Assembly: GCA_032622095.1 (NCBI GenBank)
Contig: CP136069.1
Coordinates: 160,939,043 to 161,003,042 of the forward strand
Length of the DNA stretch: 64,000 nucleotides
Direction: 5' to 3'
Source of the DNA: Siphonodentalium dalli
Lineage: Eukaryota > Mollusca > Scaphopoda > Gadilida > Siphonodentaliidae
The notes beneath the pieces were generated by a model. That model was not told where the DNA came from. It did no database searches and worked only from the letters and a program-made list of their open reading frames with translations. Position numbers and translations under genes: made by a program. This document shows positions 12,419 through 23,959 of this stretch, piece after piece. Positions within the stretch are counted from its first letter, which is position 1; every line of letters starts with the position of its first letter.

Positions 12419-12716
12419 ACAAGTGTTGTATAGTTTCCTAGGTATAAAATAATAAAAATCAGCCAAAGATACCTGTCAGGAAATGCTACTATCAATTAAT
12501 ATTGATTTCAACCCAATATTTATTATATAATGCGACAATAAAGTGGGACGTATATTTGTTACTATTTTTAGCAAAAGTTCAAAATAAACGCGAGCCCTAA
12601 CATACTGGAAATTGATTGTATACTTATTATAATATTAATTGATAGATGTGTTTCCAGGGAGGGGTCTTTGATTCATATTTATTATGTTATACACAGGAAA
12701 CTATATAACACTTGTG
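12419..12716. repeat. Inverted repeat, ~88-bp arms with 125-bp spacer
   Basis: ACAAGTGTTGTATAGTTTCC at 12419 faces GGAAACTATATAACACTTGT ending near 12714. Inner arm ends CTATCAATTAATATT and AATATTAATTGATAG also pair. The spacer is AT-rich, without coding. It is a probable fold-back MITE. Confidence 0.65.
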
Positions 12717-13082
12717 ATTAATTCATCTATAAGAGTAAAGATTTGTCAAGTTGTGTGACTTCAAAAAACGGGAGTGTATCACACTGAGCCAAATTCAATA
12801 TATTATGGTCAGGTATTTCAAGAACAAACAAAACATGAACAGCTTTTTCATTGTTTTAGTAATTGTCTGACTAGATTGTGTACAAAACATGATTTCTTTA
12901 TTAGTCTATGATGAAGACAAAACTATTTTTGAACCGTTGTGTTAGACCTGAAACTGTGAAGGAATTTCCAAACACATTGTGATGCTATCTTTTTACAATT
13001 GAAAATGTTCTAAGAGGAAAGTTCAAATAATTTTGCACACTTAATGACTGGAGCTTCCTGAAATTTTGCGAAAACACTGTAC

Positions 13083-13311
13083 CAATGCATTCTCTTATAT
13101 ATGTGAATCTCCCATAGGCAGACTCGCATATTTAACAACATTTATCTTGACCATGTAAGCCAGTGCATTATTTTATATATGCAAGGTGCCATATGGGAGA
13201 CCATTATCTATTATTAATCCTTCCACAACTGGAGCTTCCTGAAATTTTGTGAAAACCTGTTATATATGCGAGTCTCCCATAGAATTCCTCGCATATATAA
13301 GAGAATGCATT
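13083..13311. repeat. TGCATTCTCTTATATA fold-back, copy 2
   Basis: It holds AATGCATTCTCTTATATATG, the linker TGTAAGCCAGTGCAT and a terminal TATATAAGAGAATGCATT. The flanking phrase GGAGCTTCCTGAAATTTTG occurs both before (about 13051) and inside (about 13230), so part of the host flank was duplicated with the element. Confidence 0.6.
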
Positions 13312-13851
13312 AATCTAAAAATACTTCTATTTAACCTTCTAAGCCAGTGTACATATACAAAATAATGCATAAGCACAGCACCCATTATGAAAGTGTTAAT
13401 GACTGCTTATTTTTCTATTTATGCCCCAAAATTTGTAAAAAATACAAAAATGCCCAAAAAATGGCATTTTTGGAAAAGTATCAAGACTGGAGGCTTAATC
13501 TCAGTCATAAGTTAATTTTCTTCAACAAAACACACACAAACAAATGCCATATGAGATATGAATATAGATTTCAATTTATTTCAATTTGCTCAGGAGGGGA
13601 GTGTTAATATATATTCAGCCACATATGACACTTTATTACCTTTGGCCATTTCTGCGAGCCACCCACCTTGCAACAAAATTATTATTATTATTAGCAATTG
13701 TTTTTCCCCAAGCATTTTTCTACACCCTCCCCATATGTCTGAATATATATGTGGAGTTTCTATGAGGGAAAAACTATTTTTTTCCACATAGAAACCCAAC
13801 TGTGAAAATATTTCGGTGAATTTTGTGTTAACTGAAGCTATTTTTTCTTGT

Positions 13852-14057
13852 TTAAAGGTACTCAATCCAATCAGACGCTCCTAAATTACAATTGTTTTGG
13901 CTTCGCGGTAAAAATATTTGATTTGAGTCTTATCCATCTTACAACCGCTTTGATAGGTGGGTTCCTTGACTCAAATCGAATATTTTTTACCCCCGAATCC
14001 TGCTGAATTCAAAGAAATAGTTATTTAGTAGCGTCTGATCGGATTGAGTACCTTTAA
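13852..14057. mobile_element. Short TTAA MITE related to 6732-7672
   Basis: It begins TTAAAGGTACTCAATCCAAT and ends GGATTGAGTACCTTTAA, a 206-bp palindromic-ended element with TTAA at both limits. It shares internal phrases with the longer family members: TTATCCATCTT, and GATAGGTGGGTTCC followed by GACTC. Confidence 0.75.
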
Positions 14058-14236
14058 CTACCCACAGAGGAGGGACCAGGACCACACGGCCACACTAATT
14101 TTAAATCTGAATAATGAAAAATAATAGCATTTAGAGGTCTATATACAGCAAATTTCAGCCCCTCCCTTTTAAAATTAATACATATACATATCGCCATGTC
14201 CGATCTGCACTGGGGTGATCACATACTTAACTTTAC

Positions 14237-14432
14237 ATGCGCTAATGACGCATATTTTGTCGCTTTCGTCGCTTTCGGCGCGTTACTAACGGCGAATATT
14301 TTGCCGAAGGCGCCGAAAGCGACAAAAAGTGCGCCGTAACGGCGCATATTTTGTCGCTTTCGGCGCGCGCCGAAACAACGCTAATGGCGCACATTTTGTC
14401 GGTTTTGGCGCGCGCCGAAAGAGCCATTAGCA
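14237..14432. repeat. GC-rich dyad cluster (GGCGCATATTTTGTCGCTTTCGG)
   Basis: Four to five degenerate copies of GGCGCATATTTTGTCG plus TTTCGGCGCG alternate in both orientations. Several form internal hairpins (CGCGCCGAAA against TTTCGGCGCG). The cluster is a sharp GC island in AT-rich surroundings. Its outer ends pair loosely (GCTAATGACGC and the complement of GAGCCATTAGC), suggesting a complex fold-back element. Confidence 0.65.
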
Positions 14433-15312
14433 AGTGGTCCTAATAGGATTCCATAGTTCCAAACTGAATGACAAATAATCATGCTAAAATAAGTTATTTT
14501 CGTATATTTGATATCCAAATAGTCAGAAAAGAGCATCATTGTCGTACTCGTTGTAATGTTTATGTCCAATAGTGTGACCCGAATAATGATTAAATATTTA
14601 CATCTGTGCGTAGTTCAACCGTGGTGTTCTATGAAATGGTACAGTTGATCTTGCAGGAATTTTTGATAATATTCTATTGCTACATTATTCCAGTGCTGAT
14701 AGCATCTGGATAATAACTTGGCGATTTGTTTTCACTGCAGTAAGTCCACAACATGTCTTTAGAGAATTAGACATGAGCATATGTTGAAGTAAAGGCACCT
14801 TCTCAAGTTCTTCAAATAATATGTTGAATTACATATTCCACATATATCCATTTTCTATTTGGTGCAAATATTTTATATACTACTTTTATATTTCAGATAT
14901 CACATCTTCGGCAGAAATCAGTCCGCCATACCATGATGACAGGCATCAAGGGCTCCAAGATGTGTATTTAAAACACTTTAAACATTAATAATTAGTGCTA
15001 TATATAACTGTAAACACATTTGAAAACATATATAAAACGATATTTAAATAAATAGCGGTGTCCCATGAATAACAATATCAAATATCAATATTTTTTGATC
15101 AGTTCTCACAATGAAATAAGCAAATAATTTATTCTGCCCTTTAACTCAATTGTGATAAGTTGATTACTTCAGTTTTCTTCACTGTGCTCTATTTACTGTA
15201 ATTCCATGGAATGAGATTCCGTTGTCATATGCCGAATATTGATTGAAATTGCAAGTATGAAAGATATAATTGTTATAACATTGTATCAATGCATGCTTTT
15301 CTTTCTCTTCAG
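14433..15312 (+). other. Intergenic stretch with possible exon-like fragment
   Basis: After TTTTATATTTCAG (ending about 14897) there is an open run of roughly 95 bases, in one frame reading ITSSAEISPPYHDDRHQ. Together with the acceptor-like site before the PHD remnant downstream it could be a relic exon, but nothing confirms this. The rest is AT-rich and featureless. Confidence 0.2.
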
Positions 15313-15317
15313 TGACT

Positions 15318-15494
15318 ATGTCAGTTGTCGTACAGGTTCAAGGAGGGTGTGCAGCAGCACTGTGTAAAATAGGAAAGCAGAAGAACAAGCTACAAGTACA
15401 ATGTGACTGATGTCAGAAAGAGTTTCACAGATACTGTGTTGGACTGCGGAAGAGGAAGGCAAATATTGATTGGAAATGTGAAGACTGTTCATAA
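15318..15494 (+). pseudogene. PHD-type zinc-finger remnant with in-frame stop
   Basis: A plus-strand frame from an ATG at 15318 to a TAA at 15492-15494 encodes a C4HC3-like pattern. Cys pairs are C-x4-C (15348, 15363), then C-D-stop-C (15402, 15411), then FHRYC, then WKCEDC at the end. This matches the order of PHD fingers, which read histone H3 tails in chromatin proteins and also occur in some transposon proteins. A TGA at 15408-15410 lies between the two Cys of the second pair, so no full-length product is expected. Just upstream, CTTTTCTTTCTCTTCAG (ending 15312) resembles a splice acceptor, so this may be the last exon of a dead gene. The first Cys pair has four residues between, where two is usual. 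A transposon origin is equally possible; no host gene can be named. Confidence 0.5.
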
Positions 15495-15519
15495 AATTGA
15501 CAATTTCTCTCATTAGATG

Positions 15520-15725
15520 TTAAAGGGGTACTGTACACTAAATTTGGGTATTTATAACTTATTTTCATTCAAAATGATTGTGTTGTTTCCATCGTTCAAA
15601 GACCACACAAGTGTATTTTACGGTCATCAATGGCTAAAATGTATTCATTTGTTGCATATATTCTGTTGGGTATAACATGAGATGTTCCTATAAATGGCCG
15701 GATTTGGTGCACAGCGCCCCTTTAA
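15520..15725. mobile_element. TTAA-flanked 198-bp MITE (AGGGG termini)
   Basis: TTAA at 15520-15523 and 15722-15725 bracket an element starting AGGGGTACTGTACAC and ending GTGCACAGCGCCCCT. These are inverted termini of about 15 bp with two mismatches. TTAA duplication is typical of piggyBac and Kolobok superfamilies, so assignment is by inference. It lies only 25 bp after the PHD remnant. Confidence 0.65.
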
Positions 15726-16000
15726 TATCATACCATGACAAATATAATCTACAACTGTCCATAATTTATAGCAAATTTACAAAATGACTCCACTAAATGA
15801 GATCTGGGTGGAGCATTTGGCGAGGTCCTGAGCTAATTTACTGGACAATTTTTGGATGTGAAACTAACAGCTATAAATATTCCCAGATAAATAATACTCA
15901 GTGACATATTTAAGGATATAAAGTTTAATTAATAAAATGAACATCAGTCATAAACTCAACAGTAAAAACATTGGGTATACCAGGCTCTATTTCTTGTTAA

Positions 16001-16074
16001 ATGGTTGTTGTATATCATCATATGGAATTCCATTATTCCATATGATAATGATATACAACAGCCATGATTGTAGT
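16001..16074. repeat. Short hairpin palindrome, ~33-bp arms
   Basis: ATGGTTGTTGTATATCAT faces ATGATATACAACAGCCAT across a centre containing CATATGGAAT / ATTCCATATG. Pairing is near perfect over the arms. It could be the end product of a fold-back MITE or a small-RNA hairpin, and the sequence alone does not decide. Confidence 0.55.
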
Positions 16075-16335
16075 TTATAACAAAGAACGCATGCACTGTT
16101 CAGGCTATACAAATGTTCATTTGTCTTTAATATTATTAATTTATAGAAAGTTATTACTGTGCTAATTATTGTGCTCTTGTTGTTTTAATTACTTTTCAGA
16201 TTGGGCACATTGTATGTTGTTATTTTTTAAGAACAATGCTCAAGTTGTATTTGATTTTGCCTGAATGGTTGCCCATCAGTTTTAACCCAATCATGACAGG
16301 AGCTGCGCTGGTGCACCATTAAAGATTCTATACCA

Positions 16336-16467
16336 TGCATTCTCTTATATATGCGAGTCTCCCATTGGGAATGCGCTGGCTTACAAGGTAAATATTGTTA
16401 GGCTAATGCATTCTCGTATATATTCGAGGCGCCATATGGACGACTCGCATATATAGAAGAATGCATC
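16336..16467. repeat. TGCATTCTCTTATATA fold-back, copy 3
   Basis: CATGCATTCTCTTATATATG at the left pairs with CATATATAGAAGAATGCAT at the right. GCGCTGGCTTACAAGGTAAA in the middle is the reverse complement of the linker used in copies 1 and 2, so the orientation is reversed. Confidence 0.65.
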
Positions 16468-17698
16468 ATTGGCACAGGGTTTTCGCCAGTCATAAAAGGG
16501 TTAACTGATCCAGTCACTCAACTATTTATTTATTTATTTTTGTCTACAATCAATATATTCGGCTCACGAGTTTACATGATTCGCAGGTGAATAAGGCCAA
16601 GTAATTACAAATTCTGTGTTCTCAGCTCTCATCACTTCCCGGAATATGTTTTCCAGATTACACAGGATTATGAGAAAATAAATATAAATTACCTCATTTC
16701 CAAATTGAGATCGTATCGCCTCAGACCACCTTTTATTGTAATGACCTAAATAAAACTACCAGTGATAGAAAAAATATCTGCCCTACCAAATAATTTCTAT
16801 GCAAAGTGTATTAAATCTTAAACCTATTTCATAAGTATACATTACGTGATCATCATTTACTTCTTGTATCTGGTTTGACATGCTCTTCTGTGTATAAATT
16901 GATAGTATTTATTACCATGTTTCTTGTTATCATTCAAGGCATACATTTCTAGGGAATGACTCAAATAGTTTGCTCATTTGCTTTTCTCATAAACTGTATA
17001 TCGTCTTTGGTTTATACAAAAACATATCTTGGTGACTATTGTCTTGTTCTTAAAATAATGTAAGGTAGGTTGTACTGTTATAACCTTGAAGTTTTTGTCT
17101 TGATATAATTTGTATTTATACATATTTCTTTGAAATAAAACAATTAAAGATACATTCGTTCTGCATTTTAACTCTTTTCAATTTGGGCGTAAAGTCACTC
17201 CACTTCCCCCCATACCATCTGACCAAACTTTGCTTCGAAATGACACTTGCACAATCACCTTTAGTTTGAACTTTCCTACTGGCACTTCAACCTTTCCATG
17301 AAATTTACGATCTGACACTCCATATGAACTGATGTTGATCTAATGGTCTAAAATCAACAAGGCGTAAAATTTCCAATTTATGTAGGACATGATTTTGAAA
17401 CTGTTGAAAATGTTAAACACATATTTCTTACTTCGGTCATTGTTTAGGGCTTTAGCAGCATAGAACTGTTAGAATCGAGTTAGCTACTCGTTTTTTAGCT
17501 CAACTTTACTTCCTTTAGCACGGGTGTAATCCAGATCTGATCTCTTGTCGGATCATTTTGAAATGTTTCATGGCTGTTGACATTACTAAGGGAACGACCA
17601 TTTTATGGCCAATCGCCAAAAAAACAAGGCCATCACGAATTTTACTCTGTGTATGACTAAACTCTTTTGCACAATCCATCAGCACAGGCTGCATGCAT
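16468..17698. other. Intergenic stretch, nothing recognised
   Basis: There is no coding signature. A first isolated piece of the 17.7-kb minisatellite sequence (TTTAGCAGCATAGAACTGTTAGAAT) appears at about 17452, separated from the main array. Confidence 0.35.
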
Positions 17699-19147
17699 TA
17701 TAAGTTTAGCAGCAATACACCGCTAAAATCCAGTTTGAAACTCTTATTTCTTAATTCTATCATTGTTTAGTGAGTAGTATAGCACCGCTAGAATTGACTT
17801 TGAAACTCTATTTTAATATTTTCATTCCTTAGCAGCATAGCACCGCTAGAATTCAGTTTGGAACTCTCTTTTTTAATATTTTCATTTCTCAGCAGTTTAG
17901 CAGCATAGCACTGCTAGAATTCAGTTTGAAACTGTCTTTGTTAACATTTTCATTCCCTAGCAGTTTAGCAGCATAGCACAACTAGAATTCAGTTTGAAAC
18001 TCTCTTTTTTAATATTTTCATTCCTTAGCAGCATAGCACCGCTAGAATTCAGTTTGAAACTCTTTTTTAATATTTTCATTCCTTAGGAGCGTAGCACTGC
18101 TAGAATTTAGTTTGAGACTCTCTTTTTTAATATTTTCATTCCTTAGCAGTTTAGCAGCGTAGCACTGCTAGAATTCAGTTTGAAGCTCTCTTTGTTAACA
18201 TTTTCATTCCTTAGCAGTTTTGCAGCATAGCACCGCTAGAATTCAGTTTGAAACTCTCTTTTTAAATATTTTAATTCCTTAGCAGATTAGGAGCATAGCA
18301 CCGCTAGAATTCAGTGTGAACCATTTATTTCTTAATGCATTAGCAGTTTAGCAGTCCTAGAGCCCTTTTAAAACTCCATTTTCTTTCATTTTTTCATTCG
18401 TTAGCAGTTTAGCAGCATAGCACCGATAGAATTCAGTTTGAAACTCGTTTTTAGTGTTTTCATTCCTTAGCAGTTTAGCAGCATAGCACTGCTAGAATTC
18501 AGTTTGGTACACTTTTTTAATATTTTGTTTTCTTAGCAGTTTAGCAGCAGAGCACTGCTAGAATTCAGTTTGAAACTCTCTTATTTAATATTTTCATTCC
18601 TTAGCAGTTTAGCAGCATAGCACCGCTAGAATTCAGTTTGAAACTCTCTTTTTAAATATTTTAATTCCTTAGCAGATTAGGAGCATAGCACCGCACCGCT
18701 AGAATTCAGTTTGAAACTCTCTTTTTTAATATTTTCATTCCTTGGCAGTTTAGCAGCATAGCGCCGCTAGAATTCAGTTTGAAACTCTTGTTTTAATATT
18801 TTCATTTATTAGCAGTTTTGCACCATAGCACTGCTAGAATTCAGTTTGAACCATTTATTTTTAATGCGTCAGCACTTTAGCAGTCCTAGAGACCTTTTAA
18901 AACTCCGTTTTCTTTCATTATTTCATTCGTTAGCAGTTTAGCAGCATAGCACCGCTAGAATTGGTTTTTAAATTCACATGTTATAACTTTTTCATTTATT
19001 AGCAGCTTAGCAGTGATAGAGCCCAGTTTAGAACTCCATTTTCTTCATTTGTTTTCATTTATTAGCAGTTTAGTATCTTAGCAATGCTAGAATACGGTTT
19101 GACACTCTTTTTTCTTGATTCAGTTGCACTTAGCAATTAGCCCCTAG
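17699..19147 (+). repeat. Minisatellite array A, ~23 units of 58-70 bp
   Basis: The unit reads TTAGCAGTTTAGCAGCATAG, then CACCGCTAGAATTCAGTTTG, then AAACTCTCTTTTTTAATATT and TTCATTCC. Most units are 66-68 bp. Shorter 58-61-bp units lack one TTAGCAGTT. A variant block (GTGAACCATTTATT followed by a GCAGTCCTAGAG unit) recurs at about 18330 and 18850, showing a higher-order duplication. The same unit occurs inverted at 24796-25379 and 29400-29557. Confidence 0.9.
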
Positions 19148-19149
19148 AA

Positions 19150-20030
19150 ATATGGGTACCAAACAAAGTTTGACCACGTTTCTTGCCATATATAGTTTTT
19201 TTGGCACTAATGGGCTTCTGTAAACATTATAAATCAGACATTTCTCTGACCTGTTGCCTGCACGTGGAGTAAAATTTGTCTGAAATAATCGTCCAATTTC
19301 TTAATTTGTGTGTAAACATTATAAATCAGATATCTTAAACAGGTCTGAGTGAACAACCTATCAATCTATAATTGCACGGTCGGGCTAAAATGAACCGATC
19401 TGTCATTCACAGCCAGCATGCATGTGTGATGAAGGGGCAAATCTTTGCGAAAAATCAGAAAACGACTTTGCGAAAAATCACAAACACCTTTGCGATAACT
19501 CGCAAACCTTTGTGATAAATCTGAAGCATCTTTACGATAACTCTAAAACTACTTGGTGATTATAGTTTACAATTTATCGCAAACATGTTTGAGATTTATC
19601 ACAGATATATTGTTATGCGTTGACACTAATGGGCTTGAACCGTATAAACATAATAAATCAGACATCTTAAACAGGTTTTGATGAACCACACATACATCGA
19701 TCTACATGTATAATAGCATGGTCGGGCTAAAATAGACTGATCGGTCTTTCACAGCTAACATGCATGTGGGACACGGGTAGTAAACCAATACTTAGAACAA
19801 TATTAATTCTGATATCTTTTTCAGGACACCATATAATTATTTACTGAGAATATTCAAAATTAAAACAACTTTGCGATAAATCACAAAACAACTTTGGGAG
19901 AAATCACAAACACCTTTACAATAACTCACAAACCTTTGCGATAAATCTCAAACATCGTTACGATAACTCTCAATTAACTACTTGGTGATTATACTTTGCG
20001 ATTTATCATATATTTTGCGATTTATTATTA
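19150..20030. repeat. Dispersed-repeat block with GCGATAAATCACAAA clusters
   Basis: It starts with ACCACGTTTCTTGCCATATA, whose inverted copy stands beside array B at about 24586. It then holds two clusters (about 19440-19615, 19868-20030) of the word TTTGCGATAAATCACAAA and variants, spaced 20-25 bp and in both orientations. Between them are phrases such as ATCAGACATCTTAAACAGG and GATCGGTCTTTCACAGC, which recur at 24.0-24.4 kb in direct orientation. No coding. Confidence 0.6.
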
Positions 20031-20490
20031 TTATTATTATTATTTACATTTACGAAACGCATTCTACATAATGTTCCAATGCGCTTTACAAGTAAATATA
20101 ATAAAAACACATAAAACTATAAAAATACAAACAATAGGCCTACTACTATTAAATACAATTTGGTAAAGATGTAACGAAAATTATTGTAAAATTAAAGCTA
20201 AAGAAAATTGAAATTTCAGTGAAAAACTAAAAGTTTAATTTATTAAAAAAATTAAGATAAAAGAATAAATTATAACTTTAACAACGGTGTGTATTGAAAT
20301 AACAACTGCAATAAGATTTCCTAAAATAACGATCTATAAATTGAAACATTTTTTGAAAAGATGGCTTTTCAGTTTTTTCTTAAATTCGGATGTTGTTTTT
20401 GAACGTCTAATCTTTAACGGTAGTCCATTCCAAATCTGGATAGATGTCTCTTGGAAGCATTTTTCACCATAACGTCCGTCTGGTTTCCTG
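20022..20490 (-). mobile_element. Retroposon-like fragment with (AAT)n tail
   Basis: Read on the minus strand, about 440 bases end in a run of about eight AAT at 20022-20044, a typical simple-repeat tail of a SINE or of a LINE 3' end. Just before the tail is GCGCATTGGAACATTATGTAGAATGCG in broken form (TGTAAAGCGCATTGGAAC). No promoter boxes or reverse transcriptase could be recognised, so the class is uncertain. Confidence 0.45.
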
Positions 20491-20499
20491 ACCAGTTAA

Positions 20500-20765
20500 G
20501 ATAGACTGATCGTTCTTTCACAGCCAGCATGATTGTATCTGGGATAAAGGGAGTCACTCTAAAGTTCTAAACTGTTTTATTGTTATCATTCAACCACTAC
20601 TTAAACAAAATTAATTCTGATTTCATTTTCAAGACACCAAATAATTATTTACTGAGAATATTCAAAACAAACATACATGTATACAGATATTCAAACAAAT
20701 TAGCCGATTCAAATTGTTAAGAAATTTAGAGTTCCCTCTCTTACAACAGTGAGCACTGTGGCAGG
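20500..20765 (+). repeat. Dispersed repeat, copy 1
   Basis: The run GACTGATCGTTCTTTCACAG ... AATTATTTACTGAGAATATTCAA ... AATTTAGAGTTCCCTC recurs at about 39990-40215 in the same orientation and order. Its first part also recurs at 19728-19862. The ends cannot be placed precisely and the family is not recognised. Confidence 0.55.
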
Positions 20766-23279
20766 AAGACCGCTCAGTCTATTGTAGCCCGATCAGGCTA
20801 TTATAGTTAATCTGTGGTTCACTCAGACCTTTCTTTATACCCATGAACTTGGCATGCATGGATATGTTCTAAATGCAACATTGTGCCACCGGTGGCGACT
20901 TCAAAGACACATTATTATGGACAAGTGTTTTGAATTTCAAGCATACTTAAAAAGCTCTAATTATTGGTGAGATTCAGACATAGCCGTATACACGTGTACA
21001 TTTTTACATTAGTTATCAATTAGTTATATATATATCTTAATCGTTCTACATTCCACATGCACTCTAACATGGCGTTTTAAAATATGACGCATTAGATCTC
21101 GTTATGTTGTATAAACATTTTTAATTTGAATGGGAAACTATTGTTTCATTGTAAGACATTTGTGTTTCATGGCCTATCGGCCTTTTGTGATATAACTGGG
21201 ATGATCCATTGAGTAAAGAACGGGTGATGATTTAGCACATAGAATACACTTCCAGCATTTAATATGACGTTAGAACTACGTGACATTAATGGATTGGAAA
21301 CGGAAGGGATCGCTCTTACATGGGGTTTCACCATTCCATCTCCATCCTAATCAGTTGTCAACTTATGGTTATGTGTGAATAATTATGTACTATTTTTATC
21401 ATAATTTTAATAATTTCTTTTGGTATATCATACTTAAATAAAGTTGTCTATATATGACATCGTCGGTTTTATTGCACAAAACCTGAATTTCAATACGAAA
21501 TCTCACCACTACATGCTGACGCCAACGACCCCCGGAAAAGTAACACACAAGCATGCCCAGATACAGGAATCAGGTTAATCTCCATTTGTTATCACATATC
21601 AATCGGTTTCTGGTCGGCCTACATATAACGGTGAATGTGCTATGGGCATTACTGATTAGTGCACTTCGGGACCCTTAGTCCAAATGCATAGGCACAATAC
21701 CTGAACATTAATGTTTACTCTTTTATACAACAACTTTTGTTTTGGGGGATTTATGTTGTTTCCGTGCAATCCGAACCATATTTATAAGGCGCATTCTATG
21801 GTATTAGCTGTGGATATGGATGTTGAAATTTGTATAAATGAATTTCGGAATAAATCCCACAATGTCTTGTGGTTTCCATTAAGTTTACTTGATTGGTATT
21901 TCCAGTCCACTTTTAATAAAACCATTCGCACCCATTTTGTTGTCTACTCCCAATTGAATATTGTAATTCCCTAAACTTCACGCGGGTCTTATATCAGGGG
22001 TCAGGATTTCTCCGACACTGGGAGCTGTACTTCCAGACAGGGGTGATGTAGGATCCCGTAAGCTTATCATTGTATATCCCCATGTATAGCCCCCCCCCCG
22101 CTGCCACACCTGGTGCATATATGATCAATAACACCAATAGGATAGCCTACGGCGCTTATATGGATAATTATGGCCGACCTATAGCTATCAAACTTAAACA
22201 TGGATGCATATGTGTGTTCACTGCACGATATGATATCAGTGCCTTGTTGTTTTGCGTACCTGACGGAACTGACCGTAAGTTATGGGTTAACAAAGTCGTT
22301 TCCGCTCAAGCTACTGACTTGGGGATAGGAACGTTGGTACATGCAGGTCTATTCTGCACGACAGTGCATGAGCCACCTCATTCTGACTCATGGGGACGGC
22401 ACGGTCGAGTGCATTCGCAGGCGGTCGGCTTTTAATGTGAACCCGCTGACATGGCCTTAATTCTAGGTTCCCCGCGGTAGAGTATAACATTGTGAGGATC
22501 TGGTGCAACATGAATTTAAAGGCTTGATAGTTAGACATATTTGGTAGCTTTAACAGCAGCTTTGATTGTGTGTACGTGACTGTATATTGTCTTGCTATAT
22601 CAAGTGTTTTAGGAATAATTCGCGCACCAGTATGAGTTGTTTGATATGTGGAGGCCACCTCCCGTTCTCGGGTGAATACCGGAATTATCTCATGCGTGGA
22701 TGCAGAAGAATATAACAATTCCCACGAGCGGCTTTCGTCTCTAGTTCATCACTTTGTGTGGGAATTAGTTTGGAGTCCTGAAAATGACTTAACAGATTAT
22801 ACACTAACGTTTTCTATAATCGAATTTAATTAAATCGTACATATCTGAGCCCATTTGATGACCAAATATCGATTTATAAAAGGAATATTATGCACGTTTG
22901 AATTGTTTCAGCCACAATTTAACTGTTAGCCTATACAAAGCGTAATGATGTCGCTTCTCATAGCCAGTATATAATAAAAGGCACTCTCAAATTAATTTGT
23001 TGTACTAGTTTTCAAGCTAAAACCGATGGGTAACTTTGTGAATTTTCGCGATGCTTGCAAAACCTCGACAAAAAGCGAACAAATAAGGATATAATTAAAT
23101 AGTTCAAACACATATCATTTGAACAACAATTTCATATTAAAACATTTGACTGGTCAATGGAATATAAAGCTTGTCATCTCTGTTTTGGGCGTCGTTATTA
23201 TCTGATGTGAGAGTGGACTCGTCCCACTCTTAAAACAATAGGTACCCTGGTGTACTTACGTATGTACTAGTATTTGTCC
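20766..23279. other. Intergenic stretch with unassigned open frames
   Basis: The interval 22070-22720 is more GC-rich than its surroundings. It carries overlapping open frames on both strands: plus 22070-22435 (121 codons), minus 22311-22718 (135 codons) and plus 22648-22833. Another plus frame of 87 codons lies at 21711-21974. None has a motif I recognise and they contradict each other in strand, so no gene is called. A captured fragment or an old transposon ORF is possible. Confidence 0.25.
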
Positions 23280-23452
23280 CAGGGGGAGTACCTAATCGTT
23301 GGTACTCTAGAGTACCTACCAAATATTTAAGTATTCTGGAGTACCTATATATAGGTTCTCTGGAGAACCTATATATTTTAAGTTCTGTGGAGTACCAATA
23401 TTTAGGTTATGTGGGGTACCTATATCTAGGTTATGTGGAGTACCTATCCGGG
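23280..23452. repeat. Short tandem of palindromic GGTACTCTGGAGTACC units
   Basis: About six units of 24-30 bp, each centred on a dyad such as GGTACTCTAGAGTACC, GGTTCTCTGGAGAACC or GTTCTGTGGAGTACC, are separated by TATATAT-type spacers. Related half-words (GGTACTTCAGAGAACC) continue at 23570-23680. The unit symmetry makes orientation indeterminate. Confidence 0.7.
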
Positions 23453-23959
23453 CATTATGCATCTAATACCACCCCGTCTTTATGTCACCGATGACATGAC
23501 GCACACGATATGAAGTGCCAAGAAATACACGCACACATGCTTTCTTTACACGCCCATTATATTATCGGAAGTACCAACTATCAAGGCAGCAACTCTGAAG
23601 TATTTAGGTACTATGCATTGTACCTAGCAATTTGGTACTTCAGAGAACCAAACATAGATGTACTATTTGGAGAACCTGCCCAGATACCAATGCACTCGAA
23701 ATTACGAAAAATGGCCGACGGCAAATTTAACAATGTGGCATGTTCGATTCCAAATAATGCTATGGCGTTTAAACATCGAATTAAGTACAAAACCACGATC
23801 GAGTTTCTTCGAGATCATGTTATCAGTTACATGGACTCACTTGCATAGTGCAAAATTAAATAATCCGAATTATACATGTATTACTGTTATTAGTATAGAA
23901 CCTTGATCGTGTTTTTGTACTTAATTCAAGGTTTAATATCTCGATTTCAGGATTTCCCT

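Noticed and set aside
15316-15513. 65-codon minus-strand frame
   Set aside because: Shadow opposite the PHD-type plus-strand frame.
22070-22718. Overlapping frames of 121 (plus) and 135 (minus) codons in a GC-richer stretch
   Set aside because: Considered as a gene or captured exon, but no motif, no splice evidence and both strands equally open.
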